This document shows positions 7,823 through 16,042 of a stretch of DNA of 20,700 nt, piece after piece. The first letter of the stretch is position 1. Every line of letters begins with the position of its first letter. The position numbers and the translations under genes were made by a program. The stretch is from SZUA-287 sp036397975. Lineage in GTDB: Bacteria > Bacteroidota > Ignavibacteria > UBA10030 > UBA6906. The notes below the pieces were generated by a model, which searched no databases, was not told the DNA's origin, and saw only the letters and a list, made by a program, of their open reading frames with translations. Where the stretch lies: positions 1-20,700 of the forward strand of contig DASWHW010000069.1 of assembly GCA_036397975.1 (NCBI GenBank), given 5' to 3'.

Positions 7823-8365
7823 ATGAGAAAACTCTCTCACGAGGAGATATCGAAGAAGCGGGTTTCAAAGATCCAGGCGCAGGCTGTGGATCGGCTCCCA
7901 ATCTACGCCATCTTGGACAATATCAGGAGCCTCTACAACGTAGGGTCCATTTTCCGCTCATCTGATGGTGCACTCGTGAGCGGCTTATTTCTGTGTGGAT
8001 ATACACCCACTCCTCCCCGAAAGGAGATAGATAAAACAGCCCTTGGCGCAACCGAAACGGTTCCGTGGAAGTATTTCGAATCGCCACTGGAAGCGGTCAC
8101 ACATGCGAAGTCGAAAGGTGCAAGAGTGTGCACTTTGGAGCAGACGACCAATAGCACACCGTACTACTCGCTGGCAAGAAAGGATTTTCCTATCTGCCTC
8201 GTCATAGGAAATGAGCTGACAGGAATATCCGATCAAGTTGTTGCCGCCGCAGACGAAGCCATAGAGATCCCCATGTACGGAACCAAGCAATCACTCAATG
8301 CAGCGGTCGCGTACGGAATCGCGCTCTACGACCTCGTAAGAATACTGAAGTCCAGTGAACGTTAG
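7823..8365 (+). CDS. TrmH/SpoU-family RNA 2'-O-methyltransferase
   Basis: This is a 180-residue SPOUT-class methyltransferase, likely 2'-O-methylating a tRNA or rRNA ribose with S-adenosylmethionine. All three SpoU motifs are present: motif 1 NIRSLYNVGSIFRSSD (33-48, with the catalytic-type Arg at 45), motif 2 LVIGNELTGIS (126-136, with Glu 131), and motif 3 IPMYGTKQSLNAAVAYGIA (149-167), which forms the trefoil-knot cofactor site. The protein lacks the N-terminal substrate-binding domain of RlmB-type enzymes, so the target cannot be named; TrmL- or TrmH-like roles are possible. No Shine-Dalgarno sequence precedes the ATG. It is a single-gene unit, and its stop codon touches the stop codon of the convergent AlbA_2 gene with no space for a terminator. 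Confidence 0.9.
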   Translation: MRKLSHEEISKKRVSKIQAQAVDRLPIYAILDNIRSLYNVGSIFRSSDGALVSGLFLCGYTPTPPRKEIDKTALGATETVPWKYFESPLEAVTHAKSKGARVCTLEQTTNSTPYYSLARKDFPICLVIGNELTGISDQVVAAADEAIEIPMYGTKQSLNAAVAYGIALYDLVRILKSSER

Positions 8366-9019
8366 TTAGAGGTTATGTGCGAGAGTGTAGAAGTCCTGTT
8401 TCTCGAGTGTGTGGATGCGGATAACCCCTGCTCGTACAAGCGATACAAGAATACGCGATGCGCGGCGTTCCGAAATGTTGACGAGCGAACTGAACTCTCT
8501 TGCGGTAATGCGCTCGTGTTCATCCAGGTAGCCGAACAACCTTTTTTCGTTATCCCCGATTTCGATTTTCATTGGGGGTGAATCAGGATGCTCATCACGC
8601 AAGATCTTCACCACCTCTTTGCTTGCCATAACGGTGTTATCATTGACCCTGATAAAAACACGCGTTTCATCACTCTGCCGTACGGTGCCGGTAAACACGT
8701 GAGGTTTCATATTGCTCTCGGAGACGTAGGCAACGATAACATCCAATCCATCAAAGGCGACTATATCGATGAATGGTTCAAGCGGAGGCTGGCAGAAGAT
8801 CGTTCCTGCTTCCCTGATTAATTCCATCTCGCTCTTTTCACTCTCGACACCGACAATCGATCCGTCGTCGTCAACACCAAAGAGAATGTGCCCTCCTTTC
8901 GTGTTCGCGAACGCGATCATTGCACGGGCAATCTTCTCCGGCGTCGATACTTTCCGCTTAAACTCCACTTCAAAGCCCTCACCTTCCTCAATCAAGGAAA
9001 GCACATCACGGTAGTTCAT
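8366..9019 (-). CDS. AlbA_2 (Schlafen-like) domain protein with C-terminal winged helix
   Basis: This is a 217-residue protein of uncertain role. Residues 10-125 form an AlbA_2/Schlafen-type putative nucleic-acid or ATP-binding domain, with the hallmark motifs EGFEVEFKRK (13-22) and ANTKGGHILFGVDDDGSIVG (38-57). The C-terminal 60 residues (NEKRLFGYLDEHERITAREF onwards) look like a winged helix-turn-helix of the type that binds DNA. Relatives are often annotated as ATP-binding or transcriptional regulators, but few have been studied. The gene starts with an ATGA overlap on the mtgA stop and is the last gene of the rel-ruvX-mtgA operon. Coupling to a cell-wall enzyme and rel suggests a regulatory role, but that is inference. 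Confidence 0.85.
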   Translation of the reverse strand: MNYRDVLSLIEEGEGFEVEFKRKVSTPEKIARAMIAFANTKGGHILFGVDDDGSIVGVESEKSEMELIREAGTIFCQPPLEPFIDIVAFDGLDVIVAYVSESNMKPHVFTGTVRQSDETRVFIRVNDNTVMASKEVVKILRDEHPDSPPMKIEIGDNEKRLFGYLDEHERITAREFSSLVNISERRASRILVSLVRAGVIRIHTLEKQDFYTLAHNL

Positions 9020-9870
9020 TCTTTCTTTCCCTGGATATTCACGATTGAATCAATCGCGAATGTTTGTTCGTCCAACATCAATTCGGGGGATGTCATCGGA
9101 GCAACTGCCCCAGGGTTGAGGCTTCCTTCGGAAGGAGAGGCCATACTCCGTGCGCGCATCCGTTCGAGGACAATCCGTTTGCGGCGAAGGACATAACGAC
9201 TGTCTTCATTCGGCCGGTGTTGTAGTGGACTCGGTATGACTGCTGCCAATCGCGTCGCCTCGTCGAGTGTGAGCGCCGAGGCTGATTTTCCAAAGTACGT
9301 GCGAGCGGCCATTTCGATCCCAAAAATTCCACGGCCCCATTCAATGATGTTGAGGTAAATTTCCAGAATCCTGTCCTTGGACAGTTGCTGCTCCAAAAGA
9401 AGTGTGATGAGAACTTCCTTGAATTTGCGAATGGGGTCTTTGGACGTCGAGAGGTAGAGATTCTTTGCGAGCTGTTGCGTTATGGTACTAGCACCCCGGG
9501 CAAACTTTCCTTCGTCGATGTTCCGTGTAAATGATTCCTGCACTTCAAACCAATCGATACCGCCGTGTGCGTAGAACAGTCCATCTTCCGCCACGATAAC
9601 GGCGTTCACGACATGACGTGGAAGTCTCGGGAGAGCAATCCATCGCTGCCGAATCTTGAGTTGTGTTTTGCTCTTTTTTGCTTCGGCGATGCGTTGTTTC
9701 ATTAGGGCTGTCTCGACTGGATTTCCCTGCTTGAGCGCCGCAATCCCGAAAAATGGAATGGTTGCGATCTCGTACAGGAAAAAGCCTCCGGCAAGAAGGA
9801 CAACCGTCAACAACTTATGCTGACCACACCACTCCACAATTCGTTTGGCGATGGCTTTCACAATTCGCAT
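9016..9870 (-). CDS. mtgA: Monofunctional biosynthetic peptidoglycan transglycosylase
   Basis: MtgA polymerises lipid II into glycan strands at the outer face of the inner membrane. The 284-residue protein has an N-terminal membrane anchor (about residues 20-43) and a GT51 domain with the expected motifs: AEDGLFYAHGGIDW (94-107, with the catalytic Glu at 95), GASTITQQLAKNL (126-138), EQQLSKDRILEIYLN (160-174) and EWGRGIFGIEMAA (177-189). There is no transpeptidase domain, so it is monofunctional. About 60 residues after position 225 extend beyond the GT51 core and look low in structure. No good ribosome-binding site precedes the ATG at 9870, which lies 39 bp after the ruvX stop. The gene overlaps the next gene by 4 bp. 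Confidence 0.94.
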   Translation of the reverse strand: MRIVKAIAKRIVEWCGQHKLLTVVLLAGGFFLYEIATIPFFGIAALKQGNPVETALMKQRIAEAKKSKTQLKIRQRWIALPRLPRHVVNAVIVAEDGLFYAHGGIDWFEVQESFTRNIDEGKFARGASTITQQLAKNLYLSTSKDPIRKFKEVLITLLLEQQLSKDRILEIYLNIIEWGRGIFGIEMAARTYFGKSASALTLDEATRLAAVIPSPLQHRPNEDSRYVLRRKRIVLERMRARSMASPSEGSLNPGAVAPMTSPELMLDEQTFAIDSIVNIQGKKE

Positions 9871-9909
9871 CAGCGTCTTTTGCCCGGCGCAATCCGGTGA
9901 TTCGTTCTA

Positions 9910-10329
9910 TTAATGAACGTCAAGATACTCCTGTAACATCACACAGGCGGCCACCGCATCGATGCGACCCTTCTCGCGTCTTTGTTTTTGTTTTGTCCCC
10001 GACTCTCGAAGAAGATTATGGGCCTCAACCGAAGTGAGACTTTCGTCCCACGTTTCAACGGGAACCGAAACTTTGTTGGCCAGGCGTAGGATAAATTCGT
10101 CTACCTCCTGCGCTTTTTGACCCTTTCCTCCATCAACACTGTAGGGCATTCCGATCAGTATCAGCACAACTTTATTCGTTTCAATAGTATCATGAAGCCG
10201 CTCAAGCAGTGTCTCATCGTTTAAAAAAGTCCCCACCGGTCGAGCTAGAATGCGCAACGGGTCTGACAATGCAACGCCGACTCGTTTCGTCCCATAGTCA
10301 ATAGAAAGAATTCTGCCGGGTTCCTTCAT
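9910..10329 (-). CDS. ruvX: RuvX/YqgF-family nuclease
   Basis: This is a 139-residue RNase-H-fold protein of the YqgF family, which acts in 16S rRNA 5'-end processing in E. coli and has been proposed as a Holliday-junction resolvase. The acidic triad is present: D11 in SIDYGTKRVGVA, E96 in WDESLTS, and D124 in KGRIDAVAAC. The LIGMPYSVDG loop (58-67) is also typical. Length is normal. The ATG overlaps the rel stop by 4 bp (ATGA) and has GGAGG just upstream inside the rel coding end, so translation is likely coupled to rel. Confidence 0.94.
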   Translation of the reverse strand: MKEPGRILSIDYGTKRVGVALSDPLRILARPVGTFLNDETLLERLHDTIETNKVVLILIGMPYSVDGGKGQKAQEVDEFILRLANKVSVPVETWDESLTSVEAHNLLRESGTKQKQRREKGRIDAVAACVMLQEYLDVH

Positions 10330-12536
10330 TCCTCCAGTCGCTCCGCAGCCCGTACTCCTTTTACTCGCTTCACCCTGTCAAGAATTTTCCCCAGATGCTC
10401 ACGATCTTTCACGTAGAGAATGAACGTTCCCTCAAAAACCGAATCGACCGAGTCAATGTTCACACTTCGAATATTTGTATTCATCTGGGTGGAGATCACC
10501 TGAGTGATGTCGTTGAGCATCCCCGCCCGATCGTCACCGGAGATTTTCACTGCAGCAACAAACATTGCTCCATTCTCTGAAGGCCAGTTCACTTCCATGA
10601 ACCTGCCGGATTCCATCTTGAGCAAGAGGGTAATGTTCTTGCAGTTTTTTCGGTGGATCTTTATTCCCTCTCCTGTCGTGACATAACCAACCACCTCATC
10701 GCCCGGGATGGGATTGCAGCACTTGGCGTAATTGTGCATGAAGTTATCATACGCTCCATCCAGCACAATGCCCGACGTTGCACCGCGGGCAGTGGAGATG
10801 AACTTGTCGAACAATCCATCAATCTTTCCGTCCTCTTGCACCCGCGCAGACGGATGCTTTTTCTCCTCGAGTATCATTTCGATGATCTCATCGGGGTTGA
10901 TCTTTTCCTGACGCACGCCAAGATAGAACGTTCCGATATTCTCGATCCGGCGCTGGTGAAGAAACTCCGTGAGTTCATCCTCGTTGATGGAGAGTTTTGC
11001 TTTTCGTGTTTTCTTTTCCCAAAGCTCCTTCCCGGCATCCATGGCCTTTCGCTGCTCTTCGCGCACCCAACGGCGGATGTGCGACTTCGCCTTGTGTGTA
11101 ACGACAAACTTCTCCCAGTCAGGGTTGGGTGTTTGGTTCTTGGAAGTCAAAATCTCCACCTGATCCCCGCTCTTGAGAACAGAATCAAGGGGGACGATGC
11201 GACCGTTGACCTTCGCCGCAAGGCAATGTTGCCCAATTTTCGAATGAATCTCGTAGGCAAAATCCACGGGCGTGGCGCCCGTCGGGAGAATCTTCAACTC
11301 ACCTTTGGGTGTGAAAAGGTAAATCTCATCTTGATACAAATTCAGTTTGAAACTCTCCATCAACTGGGCGGTTGGTACCTGTTCAGCGTTTTCGAAAATC
11401 TCCCTTACCCAATTCACCCAGTTGGAAAGTTCTTCGTCGATGGCTTTCGCGTTCTCCTTGTACATCCAGTGCGCGGCAACGCCACGTTCCGCAACCTCAT
11501 GCATACCCCTTGTTCGGATCTGCACCTCCACCATCTTTCCCTCCGGCCCGACGACGGTGGTATGGATAGACTGGTAACCATTCTTTTTGGGAACCGAGAT
11601 GTAGTTTTTGAAGCGATCCGGGTTTGGAAGGTAGATGTCCGTGATCGTGCCATACACGGCAAAACAGTCATTCGAGTCCTCCGTATCGAGGATTACTCGA
11701 ACCGCAAACAAATCATAAATCCCCTCCAGCGATTTGTTCCGCTTTATCATCTTATTGTAGATACTATAGAAGTGTTTGGGACGTCCGCTAATCTCGAATT
11801 TGAATCCGTCCTGGCGAAGTCGTTTTTCAATCGGTGAGGAAAACTTTTTTACGTAATGCTCTCGTTCTCTTCGGCGAGCTTTCAACTCACGGGCGATCGT
11901 TTCGTAGGCTTCGTGGTTCAGATACTTGAAGGAAAGATCTTCGAGTTCCCATTTGAGGTTCGCAAGACCGAAGCGATGAGCAAACGGGGCGTATATTTCA
12001 AGTGTCTCTTTCGCCATCCGTTTTTGTTTCTCTTCGGAAAGAAACTCAAGCGTACGCATGTTGTGCAATCGGTCGGCGAATTTTATCAGCATCACCCGGA
12101 CATCCCGAACCATCGAAAGAAGCATCTTCCGGTAGCTCTCCGCCTGGGTCACCTCGTGGGTGCGAAAGATATCGGAAATCTTCGTCGCGCCATCCACAAT
12201 ATCCGCGATGGTGTCGCCAAACTCGGCCCGAATGTCCTTTATCTGATATTCAGTATCTTCAACAACATCATGGAGTAAAGCGCTTGCGACGGAGACATCA
12301 TCGAGTGGAATCTCTTTCGCGACAATACGAGCTACCTCGTACGGATGCTCGAAGAATGGTTCTCCTGAGGCACGAATATCGTGTCGATGGGCATTGAAGC
12401 CTAGATCGAAGGCGCGACGGATCAACTGCTCATCGACTTTTGGAAGGTTGCGTGAGCAGATGAAAAGTAGATCATCCAGCTTTTTTTTGTATCGTGCGTT
12501 GGTCATTATTCTGCGTCGGGAATCAGGACTACCCAT
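10326..12536 (-). CDS. rel: Long RelA/SpoT-type (p)ppGpp synthetase/hydrolase
   Basis: This enzyme makes and degrades the stringent-response alarmones pppGpp and ppGpp. Over 736 residues it shows an HD hydrolase domain with FFEHP (61-65), LLHDVVEDTE (87-96) and FADRLHNMRT (153-162). The synthetase domain has GRPKHFYSIY (251-260) and IYDLFAVR (273-280). A TGS domain lies at about 405-465, and a C-terminal ACT domain follows (about 660-736). An intact HD domain argues for a bifunctional enzyme. The motif that is RXKD in bifunctional enzymes reads RFKN (308-311). The start could be 12536 or the ATG at 12506, and neither has a well-spaced Shine-Dalgarno sequence. It is the first gene of rel-ruvX-mtgA-AlbA_2, with a near-consensus promoter at 12564-12592. 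Confidence 0.95.
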   Translation of the reverse strand: MGSPDSRRRIMTNARYKKKLDDLLFICSRNLPKVDEQLIRRAFDLGFNAHRHDIRASGEPFFEHPYEVARIVAKEIPLDDVSVASALLHDVVEDTEYQIKDIRAEFGDTIADIVDGATKISDIFRTHEVTQAESYRKMLLSMVRDVRVMLIKFADRLHNMRTLEFLSEEKQKRMAKETLEIYAPFAHRFGLANLKWELEDLSFKYLNHEAYETIARELKARRREREHYVKKFSSPIEKRLRQDGFKFEISGRPKHFYSIYNKMIKRNKSLEGIYDLFAVRVILDTEDSNDCFAVYGTITDIYLPNPDRFKNYISVPKKNGYQSIHTTVVGPEGKMVEVQIRTRGMHEVAERGVAAHWMYKENAKAIDEELSNWVNWVREIFENAEQVPTAQLMESFKLNLYQDEIYLFTPKGELKILPTGATPVDFAYEIHSKIGQHCLAAKVNGRIVPLDSVLKSGDQVEILTSKNQTPNPDWEKFVVTHKAKSHIRRWVREEQRKAMDAGKELWEKKTRKAKLSINEDELTEFLHQRRIENIGTFYLGVRQEKINPDEIIEMILEEKKHPSARVQEDGKIDGLFDKFISTARGATSGIVLDGAYDNFMHNYAKCCNPIPGDEVVGYVTTGEGIKIHRKNCKNITLLLKMESGRFMEVNWPSENGAMFVAAVKISGDDRAGMLNDITQVISTQMNTNIRSVNIDSVDSVFEGTFILYVKDREHLGKILDRVKRVKGVRAAERLEE

Positions 12537-12563
12537 CCCTCAATCGAAAAAATCCTCTCCCAA

Positions 12564-12592
12564 AATATATCCGCAAGTCGACCGAATGTCAA
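12564..12592 (-). promoter_or_regulatory. Near-consensus sigma70 promoter of the rel operon
   Basis: On the minus strand, TTGACA (12587-12592, a perfect -35) is followed after exactly 17 bp by TATATT (12564-12569). Transcription should begin near 12557. That leaves about 21 nt to the first possible rel start and about 51 nt to the second. The element sits in the 79-bp gap after upp, which has no obvious terminator, so the rel operon may receive both its own and read-through transcription. Confidence 0.75.
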
Positions 12593-12615
12593 GGAGGGGG
12601 TCAAAAACTGGAGGT

Positions 12616-13242
12616 CTAGTCGGTTCCAAAAATTCTGTCCCCTGCATCTCCAAGTCCAGGAAGGATATAGCCCCGTCGATTCAGTTCACGATCAAGCACG
12701 GCTGAGTAGATGTGTACGTCCGGATGTTCTCTGCGCATTCGCCTCACCCCTTCGGGGGAGGCGACCAGCGTGACAAATCGAATCCGTCTGGCTTTTTTGT
12801 TTTTGAGGAATGTTACAGCTGCCGCTCCACTGCCGCCTGTGGCCAGCATCGGATCTAAAAGAAGTACAATCCCTTTCGAAAGAGATGCTGGAAACCGGGA
12901 GTAGTAGTCCACTGGCTCAAGCGTTTCTTCGTTTCGGTATATACCCACGTGCCCGACTTTTGCCTCCGGGAGAAGATCCAGGAAGCCTTCGACAAAACCG
13001 AGTCCCGCCCGCAGTACGGGAACGATAACGATCTCATTGCGGATGACATAACCCATCGTTGATTCGAGGGGCGTTCTTACTGTTGTGGACTTGAGTTTGA
13101 GATCGCGTGTCACTTCGAAGGCCATTACAGAGGCAATGCGACGGAGGGTAATGCGGAAGGAATGACTCGTTGTGTTCTTATCGCGCAAGATCGTCACATC
13201 TCTCTTAAGAAGAGGATGCTGAATAATGGTCAGGTTGTTCAT
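12616..13242 (-). CDS. upp: Uracil phosphoribosyltransferase
   Basis: Upp makes UMP from uracil and PRPP in pyrimidine salvage. The 208-residue protein is full length and carries PVLRAGLGF (75-83), the PRPP-binding loop LLLDPMLATGGSGAAA (127-142), and the uracil-binding C-terminal YILPGLGDAGDRIFGT (192-207). The ATG at 13242 has GGAG 6 nt upstream and lies 18 bp after the stop of the flavoprotein gene. It is the last gene of the der operon. Together with cmk in the other operon, it supplies pyrimidine nucleotides. Confidence 0.96.
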   Translation of the reverse strand: MNNLTIIQHPLLKRDVTILRDKNTTSHSFRITLRRIASVMAFEVTRDLKLKSTTVRTPLESTMGYVIRNEIVIVPVLRAGLGFVEGFLDLLPEAKVGHVGIYRNEETLEPVDYYSRFPASLSKGIVLLLDPMLATGGSGAAAVTFLKNKKARRIRFVTLVASPEGVRRMRREHPDVHIYSAVLDRELNRRGYILPGLGDAGDRIFGTD

Positions 13243-13260
13243 TCAATCTCCGAGTTTTCG

Positions 13261-14613
13261 CTACAGCTTCTTTCGTGTTGCATTCGCGGCAACCACAATG
13301 GGATCCCACAGCGGTGTGAATGGGGGCGAATAGGCAAGATCCCATTGCTGCATGTCATCGATAGGAATTTTGTGCTGAACGGCCACGGCAAGAGTGTTTG
13401 CCCTGTGGACAACGCCGTCTTTCCCAAAAAGATTTGCACCCAACAATCGGTGCGATGCCTTGTCTGCGATTGTCGTGATGGTCACTTTGGAACTCTTCGG
13501 CATCTTTGCGACTCTCGACCAGGCAGTGATGGTTTCCGTTAGTACATCAAAGCCGGCATCCCGTGCCTCCTGAGCACTGAGGCCAACTTGCGCAACTTCT
13601 AAATCGAATACCCGCAGAGCAATCGACCGTACCGCGCCGCGAAACGACGCATTTCCTCCTGCAGCATTTTCGCCTGCAACCCAACCGCATTTGCTCGCGA
13701 TCGTTGCGAGCGGTATGTAGACATTCCGATTATGAATGATGCTCTTCACCTCGCAACAATCTCCTGCCGCAAACACGTTGTCGATATTTGTCATTTGACG
13801 CTGGTCTGTCAGGATACCTCCCGAGCCGCCAGTTCGAATTCCACACGCAGCTGCAAGATCAGAACACGGAGCAACACCAAGAGCCAGGATAACAACGTCA
13901 GCCTCATATGTTCCATTATTGGTGACAACGTGAGTGACGTTGAGCTTCTTGCCGACGACGAGCCCCTCCGTTTTTGCATGCGCAATAAACCGGATCCCGT
14001 GCTCTTCCAATTCTGAGCGAACCATCTCACGAGTACTGCGTTCAAGAGTCGACATCGGAAGAGTGTGCCGGTGAAGCATCGTAACAGATATATTTAACGA
14101 GCGCAATGCATCGGCCATTTCCATCCCAATATATCCCGCACCGATGATCACGGCGGAGCGTGGTTTTTCGACCTGAAGGTACTTGTTCAATGCAACACCT
14201 TCCGAAAGGGTCTTCACGTGAAAAACATTTCGGGCGTCTTCTCCGGGAACACGCAACGACTTTGGTTTCGAACCAGTCGCAATCACAAGGCGATCATAGT
14301 TCTGGGTGCGGACAGAACCCGATTTCAAATCTCTTACCTGAATTGTTCTCTTGGCCGGTTGAATCTCTTCCACTCTGTTGAGAGTTTTCACACTGACCCC
14401 TTTTTTCTCTTTGAGCGTTTGGGGGGTATACGTGGTAAGGGCATCCTCCGGAAATTCTCCTCCGATATAATATGGAATCTCGCAGATACCGTAGGAAATG
14501 TTTTCCCCTTGCTCGAACAAAACAACCTCTGCATTCGGATTTGTCCGCACTGCCTTGCTTGCAGCGCTCGGCCCGGCAGCAAGTCCGCCTATCACTACTA
14601 TTCGACGGGTCAT
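13261..14613 (-). CDS. FAD-dependent pyridine nucleotide-disulfide oxidoreductase, CoA-disulfide reductase-like
   Basis: This is a 450-residue flavoprotein of the single-cysteine NADH oxidase/peroxidase/CoA-disulfide reductase group. It has an FAD-binding start IVVIGGLAAGPSAA (5-18) and one putative redox cysteine at 44 in SYGICEIPYYIGG, where the better-known enzymes read CGLPY. An NAD(P)H-binding AVIIGAGYIGMEMA follows (154-167), then the FAD motif VFAAGDC, and a C-terminal dimerisation domain that would complete the active site. Such enzymes reduce CoA disulfide, polysulfide, oxygen or peroxide, and the sequence alone does not say which. It starts 2 bp after the der stop, with AAGGA about 11 nt upstream within the der end. 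The adjacent der and upp do not point to a substrate. Confidence 0.88.
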   Translation of the reverse strand: MTRRIVVIGGLAAGPSAASKAVRTNPNAEVVLFEQGENISYGICEIPYYIGGEFPEDALTTYTPQTLKEKKGVSVKTLNRVEEIQPAKRTIQVRDLKSGSVRTQNYDRLVIATGSKPKSLRVPGEDARNVFHVKTLSEGVALNKYLQVEKPRSAVIIGAGYIGMEMADALRSLNISVTMLHRHTLPMSTLERSTREMVRSELEEHGIRFIAHAKTEGLVVGKKLNVTHVVTNNGTYEADVVILALGVAPCSDLAAACGIRTGGSGGILTDQRQMTNIDNVFAAGDCCEVKSIIHNRNVYIPLATIASKCGWVAGENAAGGNASFRGAVRSIALRVFDLEVAQVGLSAQEARDAGFDVLTETITAWSRVAKMPKSSKVTITTIADKASHRLLGANLFGKDGVVHRANTLAVAVQHKIPIDDMQQWDLAYSPPFTPLWDPIVVAANATRKKL

Positions 14614-14615
14614 GA

Positions 14616-15923
14616 TTATTTTTCCTTGAAGGAGAGCAGTACAGGAACTCCGCAGAAGGTAAAGTGCTCCCGGATCCGATTTTCCAAATACCGTTTGTAA
14701 TTCTCCTCGATCATCTTTGGCTCATTACAGAAGAAAGCGAAGACGGGCGGTTTAGTCTTTACCTGTGTGATATATTTGATTTTGATTTCCTTTCCCGAGC
14801 GACTCTTCGGCGGAAAACTCTTGATGTCTTCACCGAGAAGTGTATTCAACTCATTCGTTTGGATACGTCGATTCTGTTCTACATCGACTGTCTGGACAAG
14901 TTCTATGATCTTGTAGATTCTCTGCTTGGTGAGGGCAGAAATGAAAATGATCGGGACAAAATCATACTGGCGAAGCTTCTCTCGAAGAGCGCGTTCCAGA
15001 TGAATCGCCGTTGTATGATCCTTCTCGATGAGATCCCACTTATTCACGGCAAGGACGATACCGCGCCGTTTGGCGATTGCTGTTTCGATAATCCGGAGGT
15101 CCTGATGCTCCAGTCCCTGCTGCGCGTCCAACAGAACAACGGCAACGTCACATCGGTCGATGCTGCGCAAAGTTCGGACCGTACTAAAAAACTCAACGCT
15201 TTCCTTCACCTTGCTTTTTCGTCTTAGCCCTGCAGTATCAATCAGCACAAGCTCACGACCATAGTACTTCAGGATTGCGTCAATTGGGTCGCGTGTCGTT
15301 CCGGGGATTTGGGTAACAATGTGACGGTCTTCCTGGAGAAGCGCATTGACGAGAGAAGATTTGCCGACATTCGGCTTCCCGATGATCGCGATCTTCAGTC
15401 TTGGATCGAGATCTTTTTCCTCTTCTTGAACGAAATCACGAGTCACCACATCGAGCATATCTCCCATGCGCCGGCCCCCGAGGGCAGAGGTCGGAATTGG
15501 TTCGCCAAGCCCGAGCGAGTAAAACTCCGCAAGATTCAGCTCTCTCTTTTCATTGTCGATTTTGTTCACCACCAACACGACGGGTTTTTCAGACTTCCTC
15601 AAGACAACTGCAATATCCTTTTCCGATGGCAGCAATCCGGAAACCCCATCGACAACAAACAAAATGACATCTGCCTGCTCAATCGCGATTTGTGCCTGTT
15701 CACGAATTGCGGTCTCGAAAACATCCTCGGAGGATGGCACAAAACCCCCGGTATCAACAATAGTGAATTGCTTCCCCGCCCATTCCGCATCTGCATAATG
15801 GCGATCGCGCGTCACCCCCGGTTGATCATCGACGATCGCATCCCGGTGACCGATAATTCGGTTAAAGAGCGTGGATTTGCCGACGTTCGGTCGACCGATA
15901 ATTACTACAAGGCGTTGAGACAT
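14616..15923 (-). CDS. der: Ribosome-assembly GTPase Der (EngA)
   Basis: Der has two GTPase domains in tandem and helps mature the 50S ribosomal subunit. In the 435-residue protein, G domain 1 has GRPNVGKST (10-18), DTGG (57-60) and NKID (120-123). G domain 2 has GKPNVGKSS (182-190), DTAG (229-232) and NKWD (294-297). A KH-like domain fills about 350-435. Everything expected for the family is present. No Shine-Dalgarno sequence is seen before the ATG at 15923. It is the first gene of der-flavoprotein-upp, and a promoter candidate lies at 15957-15985. Confidence 0.97.
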   Translation of the reverse strand: MSQRLVVIIGRPNVGKSTLFNRIIGHRDAIVDDQPGVTRDRHYADAEWAGKQFTIVDTGGFVPSSEDVFETAIREQAQIAIEQADVILFVVDGVSGLLPSEKDIAVVLRKSEKPVVLVVNKIDNEKRELNLAEFYSLGLGEPIPTSALGGRRMGDMLDVVTRDFVQEEEKDLDPRLKIAIIGKPNVGKSSLVNALLQEDRHIVTQIPGTTRDPIDAILKYYGRELVLIDTAGLRRKSKVKESVEFFSTVRTLRSIDRCDVAVVLLDAQQGLEHQDLRIIETAIAKRRGIVLAVNKWDLIEKDHTTAIHLERALREKLRQYDFVPIIFISALTKQRIYKIIELVQTVDVEQNRRIQTNELNTLLGEDIKSFPPKSRSGKEIKIKYITQVKTKPPVFAFFCNEPKMIEENYKRYLENRIREHFTFCGVPVLLSFKEK

Positions 15924-15956
15924 ATTGGACAGGTTTCCAAGGAAAAAAACTGAGCC

Positions 15957-15985
15957 AAAGTAGGAAGAAGTGGCACCACTTTCAA
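15957..15985 (-). promoter_or_regulatory. Candidate promoter of der with a dyad in its spacer
   Basis: On the minus strand, TTGAAA (15980-15985) lies 17 bp before TACTTTGG (-10 region 15957-15962, close to the Bacteroidetes TAnnTTTG form). The spacer contains the perfect 14-bp dyad AAGTGGCACCACTT (15968-15981), which touches the -35. Transcription would start near 15950, about 27 nt before the der ATG. The -10 is weak by E. coli rules. A regulator binding the dyad is possible but unproven. Confidence 0.45.
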
Positions 15986-16042
15986 GGTGGGGAGACCATC
16001 GATGAGGCAGTCACAACGCCCACCGACCGAGGGCTATCATCG

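Noticed and set aside
9900..9925. Weak inverted repeat GTTC/GAAC around the ruvX stop
   Set aside because: Four to five base pairs with an AT-rich loop and no T-run; expected by chance.
10653..11837. A 394-codon open frame on the plus strand, antisense to rel
   Set aside because: It lies wholly within the certain rel gene, and its translation shows no recognisable motif. Long shadow frames are expected opposite a GC-balanced conserved gene.
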